A program made the translations under genes and the position numbers. Below are positions 1 through 8,994 of a stretch of 64,000 nt of DNA, in pieces. The DNA comes from an uncultured Spirochaetales bacterium. GTDB lineage: Bacteria > Spirochaetota > Spirochaetia > Sphaerochaetales > Sphaerochaetaceae. The notes under the pieces were generated by a model. It searched no databases, had not been told where the DNA came from, and saw only the letters and a program-made list of their open reading frames with translations. Location of the stretch: contig CALXKL010000001.1 of assembly GCA_944388965.1 (NCBI GenBank), forward strand, positions 124,001-188,000. The letters run 5' to 3'. The first letter of the stretch is position 1. Every line of letters begins with the position of its first letter.

Positions 1-1
1 G

Positions 2-433
2 ACGATGGTGGTGGTCGGGTCCGTCCTGTCGGCGATTCGCTGGCTCGTTCTTGGAAACGTTTACATAGGGTTCGCAGGGCTTCTTTTCACACAGTTCCTG
101 CACGGAGTGATGATCTGCACGATAAACATCGCGTTCATCGACTATTTCCGCGCCCTGACCAGAGATGAGGGATTCGGTACCGCGATAGGTCTGGCCGGAG
201 CGCTGAGCAGTCTGTGCACAATGGCCGGTTCCTGGCTGTTCGGCCTTGTCGGGGACGGATTCGGGTTGTCCAGCGCGTACAGGTGGCTTGGCCTGCTCGG
301 TCTGCTCTCTGTCGCCGCATTCCTCGTCGTGGACGTCATCGTCCGCCCGGCACCATCCCGATGCCGCATGACTCATGCATTTGCTTTTGAAAGTGCAAAT
401 ACAAGGAAATTCGAAAAGGAGGATTCGAAATGA
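2..433 (+). CDS. MFS transporter, C-terminal part (cut by window edge)
   Basis: The reading frame is open to the left edge, so only the last 143 or so residues are present. They contain three to four hydrophobic segments separated by short charged loops and end in a hydrophilic tail, which fits the C-terminal helices of a 12-helix major facilitator protein. The segment around HGVMICTINIAFIDYF resembles the LacY/nucleoside-proton symporter branch, but the substrate cannot be read from this part. Its stop codon overlaps the ATG of the next gene (ATGA), so it is probably co-transcribed with the sugar ABC importer that follows. The ribosome binding site of that gene lies inside this coding region. 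Confidence 0.75.
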   Translation, partial: TMVVVGSVLSAIRWLVLGNVYIGFAGLLFTQFLHGVMICTINIAFIDYFRALTRDEGFGTAIGLAGALSSLCTMAGSWLFGLVGDGFGLSSAYRWLGLLGLLSVAAFLVVDVIVRPAPSRCRMTHAFAFESANTRKFEKEDSK

Positions 434-1731
434 AGAAAGTTCTTCTCACTTCTCTCGTGATGCTTCTCTCGCTGTGCCTGTTCGCCGGCGGCAGTGGAGA
501 GAGCACGTCTTCCGGCGGATCTGCCGAGAATCCCGTCACGATCACGTTCATGCACGACTGGCCTGAATACCAGCAGCAGTTCGAGCAGATCGTAGCCGAC
601 TTCGAGGCGGCCAACCCGGATATCAAGGTCGAGACCACCGTCATCACATGGGACATCCTCACCAGGACGCTCCAGACATCCTTCGCCTCCGGCGATGCAT
701 ACGATGTCGCGGCATGCTGGCTCGACAGGGTGGGTGGATTCAACGCCCTCGGCGCCTGCTACGACCTCACGGATGCGATGATGGAGAACGATGGCGAATG
801 GGCAGACGAGTTCGTCGGTCCTTCGCTTGAGCTGGGAACCGTCAACGGCCATATCTATGGCGTACCGTTCCGCTCGACCTGTACGATCCTCGTCTACAAC
901 AAGACGATGATGGACGAGCACGGCTGGCAGGTTCCGACCACGCTCGAGGAGTTCGAGGCCCTCATGGAAGAGATCGTCAGCACGACCGACGGAATCACGC
1001 CGCTGATCACACCGGGCAATCCCCAGGCCTTCCAGATCGCATCCCTGACGAAGACGCTTGCGGAGCATGAGCTGTACAAGTCCGGCAAGCTTCTCGACGA
1101 GGAGTACCTCAGCGGAAGGATGAGCGATGTCGGCGACGAGTACGCGAAGGCCGCTGCAAAGCTCAGACAGTGGGCTCAGAAGGGCTACATCGGTGCCGAT
1201 TCCATGGCTCTTACCGGAACCGAGGCCACTGCCCAGTTCTTCACAGGCAAGGGCGTGTTCTTCTTCGCAAACAACAATGAGCTGTCCGCACTCCAGACGA
1301 ACGCTGCGGATGCAGGCATCGAGATCGCCTTCATGCCGTTCCCCGCACCGGAAGGAGTCCCCACACTGCTGTACAACTACGGTGTAGACGGATGGATGGT
1401 GTACTCCGGAACGAAGCATCCCGAAGAGGCGATCAGATTCCTGAAGTATCTCTCCAGCTACGATGTCCAGCAGAAGTTCGGAAACGAGACGCTGTCGGTC
1501 ATGGGCAACAGGAACTGCACATACGACAACGAGTATCTCAACCAGTTCGTCGAGATCTTCACATCCGGTGAATCGCACAGAATCAAGTTCGACTACAACC
1601 AGGGCAACCTCATCACCGACGAGGCCCTTGCGATCGGAGACTTCTTCGTCAATCCTGCAGCGACCCCGGAGGATCTTGGTCAGGCGATCGTGACACTCAA
1701 GGAGAACTGCATCAACGAGAATGCGGTCTGA
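430..1731 (+). CDS. Sugar ABC transporter substrate-binding protein (family 1)
   Basis: 433 residues. The first 19 or so form a signal peptide ending in LCLFA, followed by GGSGES, a start seen in many spirochaete binding proteins. The mature part has the usual extracellular solute-binding family 1 layout: an early beta strand (TITFMHDWPEY), AANPDIKVE, the VPFRSTCTILVYNK hinge strand and a C-terminal HPEEAIRFLKYL helix. It should capture an oligosaccharide or other sugar outside the membrane and deliver it to the two permeases downstream. No ATPase gene for this importer lies in the window, so a shared MsmK/UgpC-type ATPase elsewhere is likely. The start is supported by an AAAAGGAGG site 7 bases upstream. 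Confidence 0.92.
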   Translation: MKKVLLTSLVMLLSLCLFAGGSGESTSSGGSAENPVTITFMHDWPEYQQQFEQIVADFEAANPDIKVETTVITWDILTRTLQTSFASGDAYDVAACWLDRVGGFNALGACYDLTDAMMENDGEWADEFVGPSLELGTVNGHIYGVPFRSTCTILVYNKTMMDEHGWQVPTTLEEFEALMEEIVSTTDGITPLITPGNPQAFQIASLTKTLAEHELYKSGKLLDEEYLSGRMSDVGDEYAKAAAKLRQWAQKGYIGADSMALTGTEATAQFFTGKGVFFFANNNELSALQTNAADAGIEIAFMPFPAPEGVPTLLYNYGVDGWMVYSGTKHPEEAIRFLKYLSSYDVQQKFGNETLSVMGNRNCTYDNEYLNQFVEIFTSGESHRIKFDYNQGNLITDEALAIGDFFVNPAATPEDLGQAIVTLKENCINENAV

Positions 1732-1740
1732 TTCCACTTG

Positions 1741-1770
1741 CGTCCGGCTGCCGGAGGCGGCGGCCGGACG
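1741..1770 (+). other. Intergenic hairpin after the binding-protein gene
   Basis: An 8-bp GC-rich inverted repeat (CGTCCGGC / GCCGGACG) lies in the 59-base gap between the binding protein and the first permease. It has no T-run after it, so it is more likely an mRNA processing or stability hairpin than a full terminator. This is the usual way a binding protein is made in excess over its membrane partners. Confidence 0.55.
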
Positions 1771-1790
1771 ATCTTGAAAGGAGGTACATC

Positions 1791-2702
1791 ATGGCAGGTA
1801 GCATAACCAAGGTGGAACGCAACAGAAAGCTGTGGGGATACGTGTTTCTGATACCATCCCTGTTCTTTCTTGTCATGTTCATCCTGTATCCGCTGGTGAA
1901 CAGCATATTCATGAGCTTCACCAACTGGACAGGCTTCAACAACGATTCCTATTCATTCGTCGGCGCGAAGAACTATGTGGATCTGTTCACGAAGAACCCG
2001 GGCTTCTGGAACGCCATGGTGATAAACCTCGTCTTCGCCTTCGTCTCCACCGCGATCCAGACGGTTCTGGGATTCCTCCTGGCATTCTGCGTGTACTACA
2101 TGACAAGCGGATGGCAGAGGTTCTACAAGGTGGCGCTCTACATCCCGGTCATCCTGCCGGCGTCGGTCATAGCCGTCATGTGGCGCTTCATGCTCTCCCC
2201 GGATACAGGACTGGTGAACGTGATCCTCAGGACGATGGGTCTCGACAATCTGTGCAGAGCCTGGGTCGGTGACCCTTCTACTGCACTTGGGACCGTGATC
2301 GCCGTCAACACCTGGCAGTATGTCGGCTTCACCATGATCCTCTTCCTGATCGCGATGCTGAACATACCGACCGAGGTCATAGAGTCCGCACAGATGGACG
2401 GAGCCGGGAAGTTCAGACAGCTTCTCAGCTTCTTCATACCCCTGACGGCGAGTACGACGGAGACCAACATAATCCTGTCGATAACGGGCGGCATGAAGTC
2501 GTTCGCCCTATTCTATATGCTCACAGGCGGCGGCCCCGGCACTGCGACCACGGTCGTGTCCATGGTCATCTACAACACCGCCTTCGTCGACTTCAAGTTC
2601 TACAGGGCCCTTGCCATGGCGACCGTCCTGTTCGTGATAATCCTCGTCCTCGTCCTGATCTCGAGAAGGATCGGGCATGAAGCGGAGACGAACATCGAGT
2701 AG
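1791..2702 (+). CDS. Sugar ABC transporter permease (MalF/UgpA type)
   Basis: 303 residues with six predicted membrane helices, the first at about residues 17-40 (YVFLIPSLFFLVMFILYPLV). The cytoplasmic coupling loop EVIESAQMDGAGKFRQLLSFFIPL matches the EAA motif of binding-protein-dependent permeases. It pairs with the next gene to form the channel of a family-1 (CUT1) sugar importer. An AAAGGAGG site sits 8 bases before the ATG. The gap to the next permease is 11 bases, so the two are translated from one message. Confidence 0.92.
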   Translation: MAGSITKVERNRKLWGYVFLIPSLFFLVMFILYPLVNSIFMSFTNWTGFNNDSYSFVGAKNYVDLFTKNPGFWNAMVINLVFAFVSTAIQTVLGFLLAFCVYYMTSGWQRFYKVALYIPVILPASVIAVMWRFMLSPDTGLVNVILRTMGLDNLCRAWVGDPSTALGTVIAVNTWQYVGFTMILFLIAMLNIPTEVIESAQMDGAGKFRQLLSFFIPLTASTTETNIILSITGGMKSFALFYMLTGGGPGTATTVVSMVIYNTAFVDFKFYRALAMATVLFVIILVLVLISRRIGHEAETNIE

Positions 2703-2713
2703 GGGGCAATGCA

Positions 2714-3541
2714 ATGAAGAAAAGGCTTTCGATACAGAACATCCTGTCGCAGATACTGCTCGTATTCCTTGCAGTGATCGTCATCTATCCACTTCTTTTC
2801 GTGTTCATGACATCATTCAAGTCCAACTTTGATGTCATAACCCATCCATTCACGATAAACACCTTCGAACCCGACAACTACGTCCAGGCATGGGAGATAG
2901 GAAGAATCGGCAAGTATTTCGTGAACAGCGTGCTCATCACGTTCGTCACGCTTGCGATCCAGCTCGTCATCATAGTCCTGGCATCATATTCACTTGGAAA
3001 GCTGAAGCCCTGGGGTACGGGATTCCTGACGATCCTCTACCTGTCCGGCCTGTTCGTCACGAGCGAGATGATCACCGTGCCCAACTTCACCACGATGAGG
3101 AACTGGGGGATATCCGGGACGCGGCTCGCCCTCGTGCTTCCATATGTCGCCAACGGAATCGCAATGGCGACGTTCATCATGACAAACTACGTCAGACAGA
3201 TGCCGAAGGAGCTGGATGAAGCGGCGCTGATGGACGGCTGCGGCCTGTTCCAGAATCTGACACGCATCACCGTGCCTCTGATGACTCCTGTGCTCGCCAC
3301 CTGTCTCATCTTCAATTTCCAGGGCGTATGGAGCGAGTTCTACTGGGCTCTGATCCAGATAAGGGACGAGAACCTGAAGACTCTGCCGCTGGGTCTGATG
3401 AACTTCCAGTCGCAGTTCAACACCGATTATGGAATCCTGTGCGCAGGTCTAGCGATCTCCATAATCCCGGTGCTGCTGGTCTATCTGAAATGTTCGTCCC
3501 AGTTCATAGGTGGAATGACCGCAGGTGCGGTGAAGGGGTGA
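2714..3541 (+). CDS. Sugar ABC transporter permease (MalG/UgpE type)
   Basis: 275 residues, six predicted membrane helices, with the EAA loop at about residues 160-185 (ELDEAALMDGCGLFQNLTRI). Length and C-terminal features are typical of the MalG-side permease of CUT1 importers. It completes the membrane pore with the preceding permease. The following glycoside hydrolase gene starts only 3 bases downstream, which ties transport to intracellular cleavage of the imported glycan. Confidence 0.92.
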   Translation: MKKRLSIQNILSQILLVFLAVIVIYPLLFVFMTSFKSNFDVITHPFTINTFEPDNYVQAWEIGRIGKYFVNSVLITFVTLAIQLVIIVLASYSLGKLKPWGTGFLTILYLSGLFVTSEMITVPNFTTMRNWGISGTRLALVLPYVANGIAMATFIMTNYVRQMPKELDEAALMDGCGLFQNLTRITVPLMTPVLATCLIFNFQGVWSEFYWALIQIRDENLKTLPLGLMNFQSQFNTDYGILCAGLAISIIPVLLVYLKCSSQFIGGMTAGAVKG

Positions 3542-3544
3542 TCC

Positions 3545-5653
3545 ATGAGGAGAATCGAGAACGGCCGGCTGGCAATCGCATTCGACGAGGACGGTCGGGT
3601 ATGTGCAATATATGTGGAAGGTCGCAACTGCCTTGCCAGGCCGTGTCGCGGGTTCGCGCTGTCGATCGATGATGCGCTCGTCGATGGTGCAGATTTCACG
3701 TTCGACGGATTCTCGCAATCCGATGGCCTTCTGAGTCTGGGCTATACGTCACCTTCCTGCCATGTGGAGATGTCGTATCGCAAGGTCGGCCTGTCAATCG
3801 CTGCGAGTGCGCATGTCACGTTCCCCTCCCACTCGCAGGGCATGCTGAGATGGTTCGAGTTCATCTGGCCATCACTGTGCTTCGACTCGCCGGAGATGGA
3901 CGTGTTCCATGCTCCGGGTCAGGGTGCCTGCCATGAGCTGACATCTTTGAACATCAACTTCACACCGGGTTGCAGAGTCTCGGCCCTCGGCGCCTTCGAG
4001 ACTAGGGAGGACATGTTCAGCACCACGCCGGACAAGGGTGCCGGACTGCTGTGCATCGAGGCACAGGACGGTGCGTGCGTCGGGCTTGCTCCGTATGGTG
4101 AAGAGGAGAACTTCTTCCCGATGATCCACCTGGAGCATGATGGTCTGACGGTCATCCATCGCAATATGATAGTGGCGGACTCGTCCAGATTCCAGGAGAT
4201 CGGCACAGGGGAGCTGTTCATCCTGGGCTCCCGGTACCGCGCCGTCCTTTCGGCCTACCAGGACTTGATCTCGAACCACCTCTGCCTGGCTGCTCCAGGC
4301 TGCCCGCAGTGGTTTCGCCAGACCTCGCTTGTCGAAGTGCATTCCTCACACCTGGGCGGCTTCAGGGCCGGAATCGGAAAGCTGGGGTATTTGAAGAGCA
4401 TCGGAATCGATGTCGTCTATCTCATGCCCTGCTACAGCTATCGGAACAACATGAAGGACCACCGCTATGTCCATGGCTTCAGGGAGACCGGGTACATATA
4501 CAGCGTCCTGGACAACTACGAGGTCGATTCCATAGCAGGTGGAGAAGAGGGCCTCAGGGAGTTCATCGAAGCGGCCCACTCGGAAGGCATGCACGTGCTT
4601 TTGGACTTCATTCCGCAGGGCTCCCATCCGGAAGGAGTCCTCTTCAGGGAGCATCCAGAGTGGTTCTGCCGGGATGAGAATGGGGATTTCTTCCCATCCC
4701 ACGGCTGGAGGGCCACGTTGTCCCTAGACTGGGCGAATCCCGAAGTCGCACGGTATTTCATCGACATGGGGTTGCATTATGTGAAGAACTTCGACATAGA
4801 CGGCTTCAGAATCGATGCCCCGCACTGGAAGGAGCCCAACTTCGCAAAGGATCTTCCCTACAGGGCCAGCCATACCTGCTTCGGATCCATCAGGATGCTG
4901 AGGCGTCTTTTCGACGAGGCCCGTGCCATAAGGCCCGACATCGTCTTCATGGGCGAGGTGTGGGGTGTCGCATATGAGAGCTTCACCACATGTCAATGCG
5001 AATACAACATCCACTGGGCGCTGTGGAACACCGCGACCGGAGTCTTCTGCGGCAGGGACCTGCAGAAATGGCTGGACGAGTACCGCTACACGCAGCTTCC
5101 CGGATCGGAGAAGGTCGTGTTCCTCGAGACGCATGACACTCAGCTGCTGACTCCTGTGGCACAGCGCTACAGAGGGTCTCTGGTGAGCGACATGATTGCA
5201 TATGTGTATGCGTTCTGCGGGTTCATACCGATGGTCTGGTATGAGGAGATCGAACGGAATGCAGGGCTGGTGAAGCGCATATCGGAGCTCAGAGGACGTC
5301 TGGGGTATCCGTATTGGATGGATGTCGACTACGAGAACATCTCGAGCGGAAGCGACGATGTCTTCGTCGCGAGCCAGTGCGACGGAAGACGGATCGTCCT
5401 GGCGGATTTCGCCAGGAATATGGTGCATGCCGCACTATCGTTCGCACAGCTTCCCTCCTGGGTTGAACCCGACGGCCGCTATAGGCTGGTCGGCATCATG
5501 GATGGCAAGGTCTTCCAGCTTCACCGCAGAGTGGATGATGGAATCGAGACATACGAGGAGTTCAAGGGTTCGCAGCTTGATGGACTGGTTCTGGATATCT
5601 TCCCGTTCCAGCCGTATCTGCTCGAGATAGAACGGATAGGAGAGGACAAGTAG
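3545..5653 (+). CDS. GH13-like (alpha-amylase family) glycoside hydrolase
   Basis: 702 residues without a signal peptide, so it probably acts in the cytoplasm on sugars brought in by the importer just upstream. About 240 N-terminal residues look like a beta-rich domain. The catalytic barrel follows, with GH13 conserved regions in order: region I DFIPQGSH (from residue 354), region II GFRIDAPH with the nucleophile Asp424, region III FMGEVWG with the acid/base Glu471, and region IV ETHDTQ with His530-Asp531. Region I is unusual: the common Asn-His pair is replaced by Gln-Gly-Ser-His, and HPEWF follows, which recalls GlgE-type GH13 enzymes. The bond cleaved is not predictable. It could be a hydrolase, a phosphorylase or a transglycosylase. 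Confidence 0.87.
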   Translation: MRRIENGRLAIAFDEDGRVCAIYVEGRNCLARPCRGFALSIDDALVDGADFTFDGFSQSDGLLSLGYTSPSCHVEMSYRKVGLSIAASAHVTFPSHSQGMLRWFEFIWPSLCFDSPEMDVFHAPGQGACHELTSLNINFTPGCRVSALGAFETREDMFSTTPDKGAGLLCIEAQDGACVGLAPYGEEENFFPMIHLEHDGLTVIHRNMIVADSSRFQEIGTGELFILGSRYRAVLSAYQDLISNHLCLAAPGCPQWFRQTSLVEVHSSHLGGFRAGIGKLGYLKSIGIDVVYLMPCYSYRNNMKDHRYVHGFRETGYIYSVLDNYEVDSIAGGEEGLREFIEAAHSEGMHVLLDFIPQGSHPEGVLFREHPEWFCRDENGDFFPSHGWRATLSLDWANPEVARYFIDMGLHYVKNFDIDGFRIDAPHWKEPNFAKDLPYRASHTCFGSIRMLRRLFDEARAIRPDIVFMGEVWGVAYESFTTCQCEYNIHWALWNTATGVFCGRDLQKWLDEYRYTQLPGSEKVVFLETHDTQLLTPVAQRYRGSLVSDMIAYVYAFCGFIPMVWYEEIERNAGLVKRISELRGRLGYPYWMDVDYENISSGSDDVFVASQCDGRRIVLADFARNMVHAALSFAQLPSWVEPDGRYRLVGIMDGKVFQLHRRVDDGIETYEEFKGSQLDGLVLDIFPFQPYLLEIERIGEDK

Positions 5654-6085
5654 ATGGATTGTTTTGTTTCACAGGCGAATGTGAACAGGCGTTATGTCAT
5701 ACGCCTGGACAAGGATGACATGCTTCTGGAATCGATAGAGAAGGTCATCGAGGAGAAGGGGATCCGCAATGCGGTGGTCGTGTCCGGAATCGGGACTCTG
5801 AGCGATGCGAGGATCCATATGGTCACCACCACCGGCTATCCTGCGGTGGAGACGTATCCCGAGTGGAAGGACGACCCGATCGAGCTGTGTTCGATCGCCG
5901 GAATCATCGCAGACGGGAAGCCCCATCTCCATATGGTGTTCTCCGATTCGAAAGGCACATACAGCGGCCATGTCGAGCATGGCTGCAGGACGCTGTACCT
6001 TTGTGAAATCGTCATAGAGGACCTGGGGATCGATCTGGTCCGCAGAATCGACGAGAAGAACATTTCGGTTCTTCAGGAAAAGTGA
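5654..6085 (+). CDS. PPC/DUF296-domain protein
   Basis: 143 residues forming a single plant-and-prokaryote-conserved (PPC, DUF296) domain. The conserved parts are VVSGIGTLSDARI, the His-x-His of PHLHMVFSD (His91, His93) and SGHVEHGC (His106, His109), which in prokaryotic members sit in a trimer and may bind metal. There is no AT-hook, so DNA binding is not implied. The ATG follows the stop of the GH13 gene directly, with GAGAGGACAAG as a weak binding site. Its role in the sugar locus is unknown. Confidence 0.82.
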   Translation: MDCFVSQANVNRRYVIRLDKDDMLLESIEKVIEEKGIRNAVVVSGIGTLSDARIHMVTTTGYPAVETYPEWKDDPIELCSIAGIIADGKPHLHMVFSDSKGTYSGHVEHGCRTLYLCEIVIEDLGIDLVRRIDEKNISVLQEK

Positions 6086-6094
6086 GGTGATTTG

Positions 6095-7150
6095 ATGGTC
6101 TCTTTGAAAGACAAGTTCTTCGGATGTATCGCGGGGTGCCATATAGCATCCTCCATGGGTGCCGTGGTCGAGGGCATGAAGTGGCAGGACATAGAGGCCA
6201 GATACGGCTTCGTCGACGACCTTCTGCCATACGAGCACTACTGGAACGGGTGGAAGCGTGAAGCCGGCACCACGGAGGATGGCGTCGAGAGACAGAAGCT
6301 GATGATCACGGCCATCGCGCGAAAAGGCGACAGGGTCAATGCCGAGGACATCAGGGCCGTCTGGCTCACGGATATCCGGCACAAGGTCGGCGGACTCATA
6401 TCCGAGCCCTTCGAGGATACTCTTCTGGCGATTGCCAAGACGGGCATTCCCGCAACCGACCTCGGCCGATACTGCGACTATGCCGGACTCAACAGCTTCG
6501 CAAGGGCATGCCATCCGATCGGCCTGATCAACGCAGGAGATGTCAAGGGTGCGATCGAGGACGTCCTGCAGTGCGGCCAGCTGTATCAGACGCCCAACAG
6601 CAGAGGGCTGAAATGGGCCTGTGTCACAGGTGTGGCGATAGCCGAGGCGACGAAGAGGGATGCCACGGTCGACAGCGTCATCGGGGCCATATTCGACAAC
6701 TGCGACAAGGACCTGGTCGTCAGCGAGATCGACAGGATGCTCAAGTACACCAGCGACTGCTCCACGATCCAGGAGATGCGTTCAAAACTGGATGGAATAT
6801 ACTGCGGCGAAGGCATGCCGTATCCGTTCAGCTATGCGAACGAGGTCGTCACGAAGGGCGTGTGCATCTTCTCGATGGTCAAGGGCGACACGAAGGATGC
6901 GATTCTTGCAGGTGTCAATATGGGCAGGGACACCGACTGTGTCGCGGCGGTGGCCGCTGGAATATCCGGTGCACTCACCGGAGGCTCCTCGATACCGGCT
7001 TCCTGGATCGAGAAGGTCGACCATGCGACATCCGTCAATCCCTACACCAATTCCAAACGGACGCTGCAGGAGAGCGCGGATGTATTGTATGACGCATACG
7101 TCAGACGACTTGACAGGCTCGAGTCGTATGCAGGTGCGATGAGGTACTGA
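6095..7150 (+). CDS. ADP-ribosylglycohydrolase-family protein
   Basis: 351 residues. The fold is indicated by the N-terminal FFGCIAGCHIASSMGAVVEG, by TTEDG (Glu61, Asp62) in place of the usual TDDT, and by GRDTDCVAAVAAGISGALTG (Asp279, Asp281) matching the GGDTDT metal-binding motif near the C-terminus. Canonical members cleave ADP-ribose from proteins or nucleic acids using two Mg ions. Versions within sugar operons may act on other N- or O-glycosidic substrates. The ATG at 6095 is chosen over an adjacent TTG because GAGGTGA lies 4 bases upstream. It is co-transcribed with the GH13 and PPC genes. Confidence 0.8.
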   Translation: MVSLKDKFFGCIAGCHIASSMGAVVEGMKWQDIEARYGFVDDLLPYEHYWNGWKREAGTTEDGVERQKLMITAIARKGDRVNAEDIRAVWLTDIRHKVGGLISEPFEDTLLAIAKTGIPATDLGRYCDYAGLNSFARACHPIGLINAGDVKGAIEDVLQCGQLYQTPNSRGLKWACVTGVAIAEATKRDATVDSVIGAIFDNCDKDLVVSEIDRMLKYTSDCSTIQEMRSKLDGIYCGEGMPYPFSYANEVVTKGVCIFSMVKGDTKDAILAGVNMGRDTDCVAAVAAGISGALTGGSSIPASWIEKVDHATSVNPYTNSKRTLQESADVLYDAYVRRLDRLESYAGAMRY

Positions 7151-7194
7151 GCCATGACGATGTGTCCAATGCGACATCGAAGGGAGGCCTCGGA

Positions 7195-8991
7195 ATGAAC
7201 TATGATACGGTCCTGTGCGTGGATCTGCGCAGTTTCGACAACACCATCGACGACTATGGTGTGGATGCATATTTCTCCCATGTAGGGTTCGTCCCTACCG
7301 AGATATGCTTCCTCAATTTCCAGGTGATGTTCCTGTTCGGCTTCGATGGTGTGGACGACACCGTCCTGGATCCGATATGCACCGGGCAGAACGGAACCCC
7401 GTGCACCCGGCAGTGGACCGTCCGACAGCTTGCCGGACTCGTCTCCTGTCTGCATGGACACGGCGTCAGGTGCTATCTGGGGATCCTGGCGAACACGACA
7501 AGCCCCGTATGGAGGAACACCCGCACCTCATGGGAACATGAGGAGGTGCTCCAGAGGACACGTGGAGACAGGCTTCTGTGGGGCAGCTCGATAAACGTCC
7601 TGAAGCATATGGCTGACGGGACGCTCTTCGAGGATGTGTTCATCGACAGGCTTGTGACGGCGATTCTGGCCCTGGGGATGGACGGCTATGTCGCCGGTGA
7701 TGGAATGCTCGGCCTGCGCGGACCCAGGGAGACGCTGGCCGACACCGATTATTCTTCCGACATGGTCGACCAGTTCCGCTGCTGGTCGGCGCTGAACGTT
7801 CCGGACCTGCCGACCTATGATGAAAGGGCCGACTATATCCAGAAGTACATGAAGGACGAATGGGTCGGGTTCTGGGTCTGGAGATGGACGGTCCATGCAA
7901 GGAAGCTTTCATCCGCTCTCAGGTCGCATGGGCTGGGATTCCAGGCGATCGATGCATGGAGCCGCAATCCGATAGAGGCGCGTTCATCCTTCGGCATAGA
8001 CTACAGGGCCCTGTACGAAGCCGGGCTCGAGGGGCTTTTCGTGCAGGCCCGCGAGACCAACAAGTGGCGCAAGCACAGGGAAGGCGAGTACGTCCGGGAG
8101 GAGAACAGCGTCTTCACATTCCTTTCGCACAAGGCTTACGAGCCGAGACTCAGGTACTATTGGGCCCAGGCGACCGTGAACATCCCGGAGTTCTGGAATT
8201 CCATGCTGGATCTTCCGAATGTCATACAGCGGGAGAGCCACGCATATCTGTGGAGCCATTGTCTTCGGGATGGGGCCTGGAACCGCTGTATCGACGGCAT
8301 CTGCGTCATCTGGGCGAACGACCTGGGACGGGATGACTGGAAGCGGATCCGGGACAACTGGGATGCGGCCTGCTCGATGAGCGACCGGTTCTCAAGGCCT
8401 CTCGGACTCACTCTGCTTTTCGATGATGTTGAGGTCTCCGGAGGCGATGTCATGGAGGCCTCACGTTTCGCCGCTCTGCTGGACAACGGCGTGCTGGTCC
8501 ATTCCGCCGTGCCCGCACGTGAGGGCCTGTCACGTGACGATGTGCGCGCCTATGTCACGTTCTCGCGCCAGACCTATGGTTCATGCACACCGAAGGTCAG
8601 GGACGTCACGTTTCTGGTGGAAGACGGGTGTATCGAATACAGGGGCGTCAGGTATTCCTTCCATGAGGGTGTAGAGCTCATGAAGAGGACAGGCGGAATC
8701 AGGTCCACCAGCGGACGCGTATTCGGATTCTCATGCGCCAGGGACGAGATCGTCCTGAGCCTGGAGAACCCCGGCAATCTCTTCTATGAGAAGGTGTACT
8801 TCGCAATCGACCGGAGAATCGGCTCCGTCAGGGCCCTTCCTCCGAGACAGTGGTATTCGATGCCACATTCCATCATGGATGGAAGCGCAGCCGTCTCTCT
8901 TCCTCCTGATGCCGCATTGCAGCTTGAAGTGCAGCTGGAAGGGACGGACAGCGTCCCCCTGGCTTTCAATATCCTCGAACTGGGAGTGTGA
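7195..8991 (+). CDS. Unrecognised large protein, paralogue A (possible glycosidase-like)
   Basis: 598 residues, no signal peptide, family not recognised. It is clearly homologous along its length to the protein at 10987-12636. Shared blocks include GQNGTPC, LANTTSPVW, YVAGDGM.GLRGPR (Asp169), DAWSR.P (Asp253), KWRKHREGEY, PEFWN and DG.C.IW.NDL. An N-terminal alternating strand/helix region rich in conserved Asp, Glu, Trp and Tyr, followed by a segment like LLFDDVEVSGGDVMEASRF, resembles the barrel plus glutaminase-like domains of GH42-type galactosidases. That is an inference from pattern only. ATG 7195 is preceded by GGGAGG with 7 bases spacing; an upstream in-frame GTG at 7162 lacks such a site. 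Confidence 0.8.
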   Translation: MNYDTVLCVDLRSFDNTIDDYGVDAYFSHVGFVPTEICFLNFQVMFLFGFDGVDDTVLDPICTGQNGTPCTRQWTVRQLAGLVSCLHGHGVRCYLGILANTTSPVWRNTRTSWEHEEVLQRTRGDRLLWGSSINVLKHMADGTLFEDVFIDRLVTAILALGMDGYVAGDGMLGLRGPRETLADTDYSSDMVDQFRCWSALNVPDLPTYDERADYIQKYMKDEWVGFWVWRWTVHARKLSSALRSHGLGFQAIDAWSRNPIEARSSFGIDYRALYEAGLEGLFVQARETNKWRKHREGEYVREENSVFTFLSHKAYEPRLRYYWAQATVNIPEFWNSMLDLPNVIQRESHAYLWSHCLRDGAWNRCIDGICVIWANDLGRDDWKRIRDNWDAACSMSDRFSRPLGLTLLFDDVEVSGGDVMEASRFAALLDNGVLVHSAVPAREGLSRDDVRAYVTFSRQTYGSCTPKVRDVTFLVEDGCIEYRGVRYSFHEGVELMKRTGGIRSTSGRVFGFSCARDEIVLSLENPGNLFYEKVYFAIDRRIGSVRALPPRQWYSMPHSIMDGSAAVSLPPDAALQLEVQLEGTDSVPLAFNILELGV

Positions 8992-8994
8992 GAG

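Noticed and set aside
430-1731. Lipoprotein call for the two sugar-binding proteins
   Set aside because: Cys residues are present in the signal peptides, but the positions before them do not fit a lipobox well, and an Ala cleavage site follows. Relaxed spirochaete lipoboxes keep the question open.
373-1737. 454-codon open frame on the minus strand across the sugar-binding-protein gene
   Set aside because: It lies fully antisense to a clear gene, has no ribosome binding site and encodes no recognisable domain. High GC makes long antisense frames common.
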